Part shown: piece by piece, positions 50,357 to 57,431 of the stretch
Numbering within the stretch: the stretch's first letter is position 1
Layout: each line of letters starts with the position of its first letter
Assembly (NCBI GenBank): GCA_041395245.1
Contig: JAWLAY010000007.1
Coordinates: forward strand, 124,001-188,000
DNA from: Aquimonas sp041395245
GTDB lineage: Bacteria > Pseudomonadota > Gammaproteobacteria > Xanthomonadales > Xanthomonadaceae
DNA length: 64,000 nt
Direction: 5' to 3'
Position numbers and translations under genes: made by a program
The notes under the pieces: generated by a model
The model's database searches: none
What the model saw: the letters and a program-made list of their open reading frames with translations, nothing else
What the model was told of the DNA's origin: nothing

Positions 50357-51685
50357 ATGCAACCGCTGGCCGAATTGATCGCCTATCTGGAGAGCCTGCC
50401 CGAACCGCACATCCTGTTTGACGGGCAGTACCGCATCCTGGCCGCGAACGCGGCCTACCGGGCGCAGTTCCAGCGCAACGACAGCGTGGTAGGGCGCACC
50501 TGCTACCAGGTCTCGCACGGCATCAACCGCCCCTGTGATCAGGCGGGGGAGTCCTGTCCCTTGGCTGCCGCACGGTTGTCCGGCAAGCGCGAGCGGGTGC
50601 TGCATCTGCATCACACCAACGAAGGCGATGCCTATGTCGGTATCGAACTGGTGCCGATCCGCGATGCGACCGGCGAAGCGCGCTATTTCGTCGAGCGCAT
50701 GGAGAGCCTCTCACTGGCGCAGAGCGCGGCCAGTCCGCAGGGGATGGTCGGTCGCTCGGCGGCCTTTCAGCGCATGCTGGCACTGCTCAATCGTGTCGCG
50801 CCCTCGGACGCATCCGTTCTGTTGCTTGGCGAGTCGGGAACTGGCAAGGAACTGGTTGCCCAGGCCTTGCATCGAGCAAGTCTTCGGAGAAGCGCGCCGA
50901 TGGTCGTGGTCGATTGTGCGAGCCTGCCGGAGAGTCTGTTCGAAGCCGAGTTGTTCGGGCATGAGCGCGGCGCGTTCACGGGGGCCAGCGCGGCACGCCG
51001 TGGATTGGTGGAATCGGCCAGTGGCGGCACCTTGTTTCTTGATGAGGTGGGCGACATTCCGCTCAGCATGCAGGTCAAGCTGCTGCGCCTGATTGAGTCG
51101 GGAACCTATCGCCGGGTTGGCAGCAGCGACTTGCGCCACGCCGACATCCGGCTGGTATCGGCGACCCATCGGGATTTGTCGCAACGCGTGCGCGAAGGTC
51201 TGTTCCGGCAGGATCTGTACTTCCGCATCGCGACCTTCCCGATCCGTCTGCCCAGTCTGCGCGAGCGGCGAACGGATATTCCCTTGCTGGCCGAGTCGAT
51301 GCTGGCGCGTCTGGCGGGCACGCGCGCCCTGCGACTCAGCCCTGCCGCGCTGGAGCGGCTGAGCCAGCACGACTTTCCGGGCAATATTCGCGAGCTGCGT
51401 AACCTGCTGGAACGTGCCCTTTTGCTAACGGATGGCGACGAGATCAGTGCGGAAACGCTGGATGCGGCGCTTGCACTGGAAGGTCCGGCGACGGGGTCTG
51501 CACCGAGCCGTCGACGCGTCGGCGATCTGGCCGCGCTATCGACGGACCAACTCCGCCGGCACGCCGCCGCGCATCAGGGCAGTCGGCGGGACCTGGCGAA
51601 GCAACTCGGTATCAGTGAGCGCAGTCTGTACCGTCGACTGCGCTCACTGGCTTCGGACATCGGGTCTGACGAGGCGGTGCCGTGA
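50357..51685 (+). CDS. Sigma-54-dependent regulator, FisR-like sulfane-sulfur sensor
   Basis: A 442-residue enhancer-binding protein: N-terminal PAS-like sensor (1-120), AAA+ domain with Walker A GESGTGKE (about 158-165) and GAFTGA (about 205), and a Fis-type C-terminal HTH (RRDLAKQLGISERSLYRRLRSL). The sensor has cysteines C49, C60 and C67, spacing 11 and 7, matching the sensing cysteines of characterised FisR. ATG at 50357 follows GGGAG and removes a non-family extension. The neighbouring persulfide dioxygenase and TauE exporter are the expected FisR targets. Confidence 0.88.
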   Translation: MQPLAELIAYLESLPEPHILFDGQYRILAANAAYRAQFQRNDSVVGRTCYQVSHGINRPCDQAGESCPLAAARLSGKRERVLHLHHTNEGDAYVGIELVPIRDATGEARYFVERMESLSLAQSAASPQGMVGRSAAFQRMLALLNRVAPSDASVLLLGESGTGKELVAQALHRASLRRSAPMVVVDCASLPESLFEAELFGHERGAFTGASAARRGLVESASGGTLFLDEVGDIPLSMQVKLLRLIESGTYRRVGSSDLRHADIRLVSATHRDLSQRVREGLFRQDLYFRIATFPIRLPSLRERRTDIPLLAESMLARLAGTRALRLSPAALERLSQHDFPGNIRELRNLLERALLLTDGDEISAETLDAALALEGPATGSAPSRRRVGDLAALSTDQLRRHAAAHQGSRRDLAKQLGISERSLYRRLRSLASDIGSDEAVP

Positions 51686-51695
51686 ACCGCGCGGC

Positions 51696-52574
51696 TTACT
51701 TGGGCACGCCGGGGAACTGGTCGACCGGCAGCTTGAGGTAGCGCACTCCGTTTGCTTCGGGTTCCGGAAGTTGGCCGGCACGGATATTGACCTGCACCGA
51801 GGGCAGGATCAGGACTGGCATCGCCAGCGTCTTGTCGCGCGCCTCGCGCATGGCCACAAACGCCTCTTCGCTGCGACCACCACCGACATGGATGTTGTTG
51901 GCTTTTTCCGCGCCGATGCTGGTTTCGTAAAGGTAGTCGCGACCGCCGGGTGCATAGTCGTGGCAAACGAAGACGCGAGTATCCTCAGGCAGGGTAAACA
52001 GTCGGTGGATCGACTGATACAGGACGTGCGCATCGCCGCCGGGAAAATCGCAGCGTGCGGTGCCACCATCCGGCATGAACATCGTGTCACCCACGAACAG
52101 GGCATCGCCGATCAGGTAGCTGACGCTGTCGTTGGTGTGACCAGGCGTGGCGATGACCTGCACCGCCACCTCGCCGAGCATGAATCGATCACCATCCTTG
52201 TGCAGGTGATCGAACTGGGTGCCATCAACCGGGAAGTGTTCGCCCAGGTTGAACACGCCGCGGAAGGTCTTCTGAACCTTGCAGATGCCCTCGCCAATCG
52301 AGAGCTTGGCGCCAGGGAATTGGTCGCGCAGCCAATGACCACTGGACAGATGGTCGGCGTGCGCGTGCGTTTCAAGAATCCACTGGACACGCAAGCCGTG
52401 CGCGTTCACCGCAGTACGGACTTCCTCCGCATTGGCCAGCGAGGTGTTGCCGGACTTCGGGTCGTAATCCAGCACCGGATCGATGATGGCGGCCTGCTTG
52501 CTGGCCGGGTCGAATGCCACGTAGGTCCAGGTGCAACTGTCTTGGTGGAAAAACGGAAGAACGGTGGGTTTCAT
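51696..52574 (-). CDS. Persulfide dioxygenase (MBL-fold)
   Basis: The enzyme oxidises glutathione persulfide to sulfite with O2 and iron. The 292-residue protein has the full MBL set ETHAHADHLSSG, ATPGHTNDSVSYL, FVGDTMFMPDGGTARCDFPGG and FVCHDY, and the opening FHQDSCTWTYVAFDP, typical of PDO (Blh-type, ETHE1 family). A partial sigma-54 -24 box lies 36 bases upstream, and tauE precedes it on the same strand. It converges on the FisR-like gene, ten bases apart. Confidence 0.92.
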   Translation of the reverse strand: MKPTVLPFFHQDSCTWTYVAFDPASKQAAIIDPVLDYDPKSGNTSLANAEEVRTAVNAHGLRVQWILETHAHADHLSSGHWLRDQFPGAKLSIGEGICKVQKTFRGVFNLGEHFPVDGTQFDHLHKDGDRFMLGEVAVQVIATPGHTNDSVSYLIGDALFVGDTMFMPDGGTARCDFPGGDAHVLYQSIHRLFTLPEDTRVFVCHDYAPGGRDYLYETSIGAEKANNIHVGGGRSEEAFVAMREARDKTLAMPVLILPSVQVNIRAGQLPEPEANGVRYLKLPVDQFPGVPK

Positions 52575-52601
52575 GGCGATCTCCTTGGGCGAAGGTCAGC
52601 T

Positions 52602-52616
52602 AAAGGGAGCGTGCCA
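52602..52616 (-). promoter_or_regulatory. Partial sigma-54 promoter before pdo
   Basis: On the pdo strand CTGGCACG is a perfect -24 element (TGGCACG at 52616-52610), but the expected -12 position reads CTTT rather than TTGC. It could be a weak sigma-54 promoter serving the FisR-like activator, or chance. Confidence 0.35.
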
Positions 52617-52645
52617 GCGACGAAACGCAAGCGCGCCGGGTTGAA

Positions 52646-53413
52646 TCACAGCAAGCCGGGCAGGGTTCGATAGACGATGAACACGCCCATCAGAACGAGG
52701 AATCCGGCGAAAACGCGTTTCAGCAGAGCTTGCGGCAGGCGGTCGGCGATCTGCATTCCGATGACGGTGCCTGCCGCGCCAATGCCGATAAAGGTGAAGA
52801 TCAGCGTCCAATCCAGGGCAACGCCGGCCTGATGCAGCAACAACCAATGCTTGGCAAAGCCACTGAAGGCATTGGCGGCGATGATCCACAGGCTGGTGCC
52901 TATGGCGATCTGCATGCGCAGGCCGCCAAGCAGGACCAGCGCGGGCACGATCATGAAGCCGCCACCGATCCCGACCACGCCGGTGACCGTGCCGACGCCG
53001 ACGCCATCCAGCACGATCGCGGTTCGCCGCCTTGGGGCGAGATTGACTGGCGCGGCGCTGGCGGCGGACTGGCGGAACATCATGAACGAGGCCGCCAGCA
53101 TAACGACGGCGAACAGCAGGAGCTGCAGTGCGCCCGAAAGCCACTGCGACAGCCAGGCACCGAAGACGGTGCCGAACATGCCCGGCACGCCAAACCAGAC
53201 GACGCTGCGCCAGTCCACTTGTCGCTTGAATGTGCGTGGCAGTGCGCCCGCTAGTGCGATACCACCGACGATGGCCAGCGATCCGGCGATCGCGATCTTC
53301 TCCGGCTGACCAACCACATAGACCAGAATCGGCACGGTCAATATCGATCCGCCAGAGCCCAACAAGCCCAGGCTGAGGCCGATAACCAGTGCGCCGATCA
53401 GTGCTAGCAGCAT
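52646..53413 (-). CDS. TauE/SafE-family sulfite exporter
   Basis: A 255-residue membrane protein from ATG 53413 (a longer start at 53446 adds eleven polar residues) with about eight TM helices. The TauE/SafE repeats GLLGSGGSILTVPILVYVVG and GVVGIGGGFMIVPALVLLGG are clear. It probably exports the sulfite made by the persulfide dioxygenase encoded next, completing H2S or thiol-persulfide detoxification. Confidence 0.9.
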   Translation of the reverse strand: MLLALIGALVIGLSLGLLGSGGSILTVPILVYVVGQPEKIAIAGSLAIVGGIALAGALPRTFKRQVDWRSVVWFGVPGMFGTVFGAWLSQWLSGALQLLLFAVVMLAASFMMFRQSAASAAPVNLAPRRRTAIVLDGVGVGTVTGVVGIGGGFMIVPALVLLGGLRMQIAIGTSLWIIAANAFSGFAKHWLLLHQAGVALDWTLIFTFIGIGAAGTVIGMQIADRLPQALLKRVFAGFLVLMGVFIVYRTLPGLL

Positions 53414-53453
53414 GTTGTTCTCGTGTTGGGAGGAGTGAGAAAGCATTGTGCCG

Positions 53454-53477
53454 CTGCCCCCACATCCTCGGGGGCAG
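53454..53477 (-). terminator. Hairpin between prx and tauE
   Basis: CTGCCCCC (53454-53461) pairs with GGGGGCAG (53470-53477), loop eight bases, directly after the peroxiredoxin stop on the minus strand. No T-tract follows; it may be a partial terminator or processing stem. Confidence 0.4.
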
Positions 53478-53488
53478 CCGCGCGTTGT

Positions 53489-54133
53489 TCAGAGTGTTTT
53501 CCGGCTGAAGTACCAGTCAACGTACTCGTAGCCCTCGGCAGCACGTTGTTCGGCGGCTTCCGTCGTTGCTGGCGGCGGTACGATCACAGACTCACCCTTC
53601 CTCCAGTTTTCCGGCGTGGCAACTTTGTTGGCGTCACTGGTTTGAAGTGCCTCAAGCAAGCGCAGGAACTCGTCCACCGAGCGGCCGTTGCTCATCGGGT
53701 AATAAACCATCGCGCGTAAGATGCCGTTGGGATCGATCACAAAGGTGGCACGCACCGCCGAGGTGTCGCTGGCACCCGGTTGAATCATCCCGTAATCATT
53801 CGCCACCCGCATCGACAGATCCGCAATGATGGGGAAATCAATGGTGACGCCGAACTTTTCCTTGATGTTGCGAACCCAGGCGATATGCGAGTGCACGCTG
53901 TCGATCGACAGGCCGAGGAGTTCGCAATTCAGCGCGCGAAAAGCCGCTGAGCGTTGGGCAAACGCGGTGAATTCGGTCGTGCAGACGGGGGTAAAATCGG
54001 CGGGGTGGGAAAAAAGCACCAGCCATTTTCCCCGGTAATCGGCGAGTGTTTTCTGACCATGGGTGGTCTTGGCATCGAAGTCGGGTGCAGGGCGATTCAG
54101 CTGCGGCAGAGTCGGGGTGTTGATAGCGGACAT
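53489..54133 (-). CDS. Peroxiredoxin (Prx6/1-Cys type)
   Basis: A 214-residue thiol peroxidase with the active site PADFTPVCTTEF (peroxidatic Cys about 51) and a C-terminal region (ENWRKGESVIVPPPAT...EYVDWYFSRKTL) typical of Prx6-type 1-Cys enzymes. It has one other cysteine (ALNCELL). It reduces peroxides in the cytosol with an external thiol. It lies upstream of the tauE-pdo pair on the same strand, separated by a hairpin, and may belong to the same stress response. Confidence 0.92.
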   Translation of the reverse strand: MSAINTPTLPQLNRPAPDFDAKTTHGQKTLADYRGKWLVLFSHPADFTPVCTTEFTAFAQRSAAFRALNCELLGLSIDSVHSHIAWVRNIKEKFGVTIDFPIIADLSMRVANDYGMIQPGASDTSAVRATFVIDPNGILRAMVYYPMSNGRSVDEFLRLLEALQTSDANKVATPENWRKGESVIVPPPATTEAAEQRAAEGYEYVDWYFSRKTL

Positions 54134-54182
54134 CGGAAATCTCCTTGGAGTGGGTGGCCCCGTCTTGGGGTGGACGCACTCT

Positions 54183-54198
54183 ATTAGCCGATGCTAAT
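54183..54198 (-). promoter_or_regulatory. ATTAGC-CGAT-GCTAAT palindrome in the prx promoter region
   Basis: A perfect six-base inverted repeat with N4 spacing lies 50 bases before the prx start in a less GC-rich patch. It could be a binding site for a redox regulator; the protein is unknown. Confidence 0.4.
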
Positions 54199-54592
54199 TC
54201 AGTGAAGTCTAAATTTTGGATGGCAACAATAGCCTGCATCGATCGAAGCGTCGAGTTGCTTTGCAGCAAGGCCTCGCCATCCTGACGTGGGCAAATCAAG
54301 GACGTTCGGTTTAGTTGTCGCCACCGGCGAGGCGCTGATGCCGCCTTGCGATCACAGTTCCGAACATCACGCAAGACGTGGCGCGAAGCGCGTTTGGCAG
54401 GCATCATGCGAACGCAGAGGCGCTGCGGTTTGGATGCCTCTGACATCGTTGACAGGGGCTGTACCCGGTTTCCAGCGCCACCAAGGTGGTCTGCTGGCAA
54501 CGATTCGACTGGTTTCATCTGCACCGGGTTCTACCCGTCCTTCCAACGGGTCGAGTCCACCGAAACGGGTCGGTCATGACAGGGAAGTCACC
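54199..54592 (+). other. Intergenic region with possible orphan plus-strand transcript
   Basis: No supported ORF in about 400 bases. Several local stems occur (for example ACCCGT/ACGGGT near 54533-54551). The region leads into a plus-strand terminator with a T-run although both flanking genes are on the minus strand, so a small RNA is possible. I see no match to tmRNA, RNase P or SRP RNA motifs. Confidence 0.35.
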
Positions 54593-54640
54593 GAAACCCT
54601 AGTCCTCACGCCACGGTGGGGGCTGGGGTTTCGTGTTTTT
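54593..54640 (+). terminator. Plus-strand intrinsic terminator without an upstream coding gene
   Basis: GAAACCC-TAG-TCCTCAC (54593-54609) pairs with GTGGGGG-CTG-GGGTTTC (54616-54632), about 17 pairs including wobbles, followed by GTG and TTTTT (54636-54640). On the minus strand (rsuA side) no T-tract follows the stem. Confidence 0.6.
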
Positions 54641-54682
54641 ATCGGGGCGGGTTGCGCGCCGGAACGACGGCGAGTCGATTCT

Positions 54683-55399
54683 TCAGCGGACGCGTGTCCA
54701 CAACGCCGTTTGCGCCTCCGTGCTCAACGCACGCCATTCCCCGGCAGCGAGTCCATCCAGCGCAAGTCCGCCGATGTGGCTTCGATGCAGCGCCTTAACG
54801 TGGTTTCCCGTCGCCGCGAACATCCGCCGTACCTGGTGGTAGCGGCCTTCGTGCAGGGTCAGGCGCGCGCGCTGCGGCGAAAGCACCTGCAATTCGGCGG
54901 GCAGTAGCGGTGAGGACTCACCTTCGAGCAGCAATTCGCCGCTGGCGAACAGTGCCGTTTCGTCTCCGCGCAGCGGCTCGGCCAGCTCTACCTCGTAGAT
55001 CTTGGGCAATTGGCTACGCGGTGAAATGATTCGGTGCAGTAGCTGTCCATCGTCGGTCAGCAGCAGCAATCCGGAGGTTTCGCGATCCAGTCGCCCAACG
55101 GTTGCCAGTACGGGCGAGCGTTGCCGGAAGCGATCCGGGAACAGGTCATACACGATGCGGCCTGGGTCCTTGCTTGAGCAGGTATAGCCGACCGGCTTGT
55201 GCAGCATCAGCAACAGGCCTTGTGGCGGGTCGAGCGGTTGATCGTCGAACAGGATCTCGGCGTGGTCGACCGCACTGTCCGGGCGCAGCGCGCGGCCATC
55301 CAGGGCGCGCACCCAACCTTCACGAAGACACAGCGCCACCTCGCGACGGCTGCAGTAGCCGAGGTTCGAGAGCAGGCGATCCAGACGAACCCGACTCAT
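54683..55399 (-). CDS. rsuA: 16S rRNA pseudouridine synthase, RsuA family
   Basis: The 238-residue protein has an S4-like N-terminus (MSRVRLDRLLSNLGYCSRREVALCLREGWV) and the RsuA catalytic motif GRLDRETSGLLLLTDDG with its catalytic aspartate, plus HEGRYHQVRRMFAATGNHVKALHRSHIG. RsuA makes pseudouridine 516 in 16S rRNA; a close RluE/F-type specificity cannot be excluded. ATG at 55399 overlaps the rsmC stop (ATGA). An open extension upstream lies inside rsmC. Confidence 0.9.
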   Translation of the reverse strand: MSRVRLDRLLSNLGYCSRREVALCLREGWVRALDGRALRPDSAVDHAEILFDDQPLDPPQGLLLMLHKPVGYTCSSKDPGRIVYDLFPDRFRQRSPVLATVGRLDRETSGLLLLTDDGQLLHRIISPRSQLPKIYEVELAEPLRGDETALFASGELLLEGESSPLLPAELQVLSPQRARLTLHEGRYHQVRRMFAATGNHVKALHRSHIGGLALDGLAAGEWRALSTEAQTALWTRVR

Positions 55400-56436
55400 A
55401 TCTTTGCTTTCCTTGCATGCAGCACTTTGTAGCCATCGGCCTCGCACCTTACCGCGACATGGCCCAGTCCCTGTCTGAGCAGGGTTTCGTAGGGTAGGTG
55501 GCGATTGGCAACCAGCCAGAGTTCGCCACCGGGTGCCAGCGCGGTCATCGCGCTGCGAAGAAACTGTTGTCCCAGCGCATGGGATTGTGCACCACCCGCA
55601 TGGAAGGGCGGATTGCTGAGAATGACGTCGTACTGGCGGGGCAGCCCCTGTGTCACGTCGTGCCAGTGCAAGCCTGGCGTCGGCGTCAGCGCGGCCAGAT
55701 TGCGCTTTGCCAAGGTCAGCGCACGGAAGTCGGCTTCGTACAGATCGATGCAGCGCAGTTCGGGACAATGGCGCGCCACATGGGCAGACAGAACCCCCAC
55801 GCCGGCTCCGAGATCGGCCAGCGAGCCGCGCAAATCGTTCGGCAGCGCCTGCATCAGCAAGGCACTGCCGGCGTCGATTCGATGGGCAGCAAACACACCG
55901 GCCTGAGTCCACAGCGAAAGCGGCGCGTTCCATTGTGGTGAACCGGACTGCTCCCATTCCCGCGCCAGCGCCGCATTGCAACGCGCCTTGGGTTGGCGAA
56001 CCACGACGCCGCGGCAGCGATGCTTGCTGAAGACCTCAACCTGACCAAACAGGGCTTCGGCATCCGCCTGCAGACTGCGCGCGCCGCGCTCGTTGTGCTG
56101 CGCGCAGATCAGCACACCTTCATCGGTGGTTCGCCGCGCCGCCGCCACCAGTTCCGCCCGCGCCGCGGCACGAACCGGCGACGGCCAGACCAGCACGCGT
56201 TGGAACCGTTGATCCGGATCGAGTTCGGCGAGGTCGGGCAACACCGCACGCCCGGTTGCGGTCAGCGCATCGACGAAGGGCTTGAACGCTTGCACTGCCG
56301 TGGAGGGCGGAAGGTATTCCTGCAATTCGATGCGCGCGCCGAGCACGAGAACGGACGGCGACGTGGAGGGCTCGACGGCGTGCCACGCATCCCGCAGCGC
56401 GGACGCCAGAATCAGGTCGGAGGCCTCCCCGCTCAT
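55396..56436 (-). CDS. rsmC: rRNA (guanine-N2) methyltransferase, RsmC/RlmG-like
   Basis: A 346-residue protein with an N-terminal degenerate methyltransferase-like half and a C-terminal class I SAM domain: SLADLGAGVGVLSAHVA (SAM motif I) and DVILSNPPFHAGGAQSH (catalytic NPPF). This is the RsmC/RlmG pattern, methylating 16S G1207 or 23S G1835. RsmC is preferred from length and arrangement, not firmly. Its start overlaps the DUF2237 stop (ATGA), forming a three-gene operon with rsuA. Confidence 0.85.
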   Translation of the reverse strand: MSGEASDLILASALRDAWHAVEPSTSPSVLVLGARIELQEYLPPSTAVQAFKPFVDALTATGRAVLPDLAELDPDQRFQRVLVWPSPVRAAARAELVAAARRTTDEGVLICAQHNERGARSLQADAEALFGQVEVFSKHRCRGVVVRQPKARCNAALAREWEQSGSPQWNAPLSLWTQAGVFAAHRIDAGSALLMQALPNDLRGSLADLGAGVGVLSAHVARHCPELRCIDLYEADFRALTLAKRNLAALTPTPGLHWHDVTQGLPRQYDVILSNPPFHAGGAQSHALGQQFLRSAMTALAPGGELWLVANRHLPYETLLRQGLGHVAVRCEADGYKVLHARKAKI

Positions 56437-56801
56437 GGTTCGTAGGCGTACTCGCGCAGGTGATCCAGACTCACCACGCCCAAGGTATTCAGGTGCGTTG
56501 ACTGCAGGATGACGCGCGGCGCGACGCCCGCATGGTAGGCCTCCAGCCACCGTGCGGCGCAGAGGCACCAGCGATCACCGGCACGCAAGCCGGGGAAGTC
56601 GAACTCCAGCCGGGGCGTTGACAGATCATTGCCAGCCACTTTGGAAAAGGCCAGAAAACGCGCGTCCATCACTGCGCAAACCACGTGCAAGCCCCGATCT
56701 GTTGGGTCCGTGCGGCAGCAGCCGTCGCGGAAATAGCCCGTCAGCGGCTTGAGGCTGCAGGGCTGCAAAGGCAGGCCCAGCACATTGAGCGACTCCGGCA
56801 T
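56433..56801 (-). CDS. DUF2237-family protein
   Basis: A 122-residue protein matching DUF2237: SLNVLGLPLQPCSLKPLTGYFRDGCCRTDPTDRGLHVVCAVMDARFLAFSKVAGNDLSTP and DFPGLRAGDRWCLCAARWLEA. ATG at 56801 gives the family length; twelve further codons upstream are not family-like. First gene of the DUF2237-rsmC-rsuA operon. Function unknown. Confidence 0.9.
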   Translation of the reverse strand: MPESLNVLGLPLQPCSLKPLTGYFRDGCCRTDPTDRGLHVVCAVMDARFLAFSKVAGNDLSTPRLEFDFPGLRAGDRWCLCAARWLEAYHAGVAPRVILQSTHLNTLGVVSLDHLREYAYEP

Positions 56802-57004
56802 ATATCGTCCTGATGAGCGAATCGCGCCCGGCATCACGCGGAGCCGCGCGGGTGGAGGCGCACTTTAGCAGGCGGTGACGTCCCCGCTGCAGGCCGATGC
56901 CGCCTTCCCGGCGGGTCCAACCGCCCGTCTGCTAAGGCAAATCTGTGCAAATCGTGCGCGCAAGACTGGAATTGCAGCGCGGTTCCGGGCATTCTCCGCG
57001 ACCC

Positions 57005-57418
57005 ATGCAAAACCACAGTCATTCCCCAAGCGCCTGCCCGTGCGGCAGTGGCAAGTCATACGACGCCTGTTGTGGCGTCTATCACGGTGGAGCGCCCGTG
57101 CCCAATGCGGAAGCATTGATGCGTGCCCGCTATACCGCCTACGTCCAGCGCCGCAGCGATTTTTTGCTGGCCACCTGGCATGAAAGCACCCGACCGGCAA
57201 CGCTGGATTTGAGTGATCGCCCCGGATTGCGCACCAATTGGCTGGGGCTGCAAGTCATCTCGTTCCGCCAGCTCGATTCGCAGCGCGCAGAAGTGAGCTT
57301 CATCGCCCGCCTGCGGATTGGTGCCGGTGGCGCCCAGCGCATCGTCGAACGCAGCCAGTTCGTCCTGGAAAATGGACAGTGGTTGTACGTTGACGGTGAG
57401 ATCGGTCCGAAAAAGTAG
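57005..57418 (+). CDS. YchJ-family SEC-C zinc protein
   Basis: A 137-residue protein from ATG 57005. The N-terminal SEC-C motif CPCGSGKSYDACC (zinc-binding) is followed by the NTF2-like YchJ body: EALMRARYTAYVQRRSDFLLATWHEST...WLGLQVISFRQLDSQRAEVSFIARLR...ERSQFVLENGQWLYVDGEI. Function unknown. It lies 13 bases before dinG and is probably co-transcribed. Confidence 0.9.
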   Translation: MQNHSHSPSACPCGSGKSYDACCGVYHGGAPVPNAEALMRARYTAYVQRRSDFLLATWHESTRPATLDLSDRPGLRTNWLGLQVISFRQLDSQRAEVSFIARLRIGAGGAQRIVERSQFVLENGQWLYVDGEIGPKK

Positions 57419-57431
57419 GTGATCGACGCCG

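Noticed and set aside
54320..54580. Possible tmRNA because of GGGGCTGTACCCGGTTT
   Set aside because: No tRNA-like acceptor, no TGG-TTCGA...CCACCA 3' end and no tag ORF in the right place.
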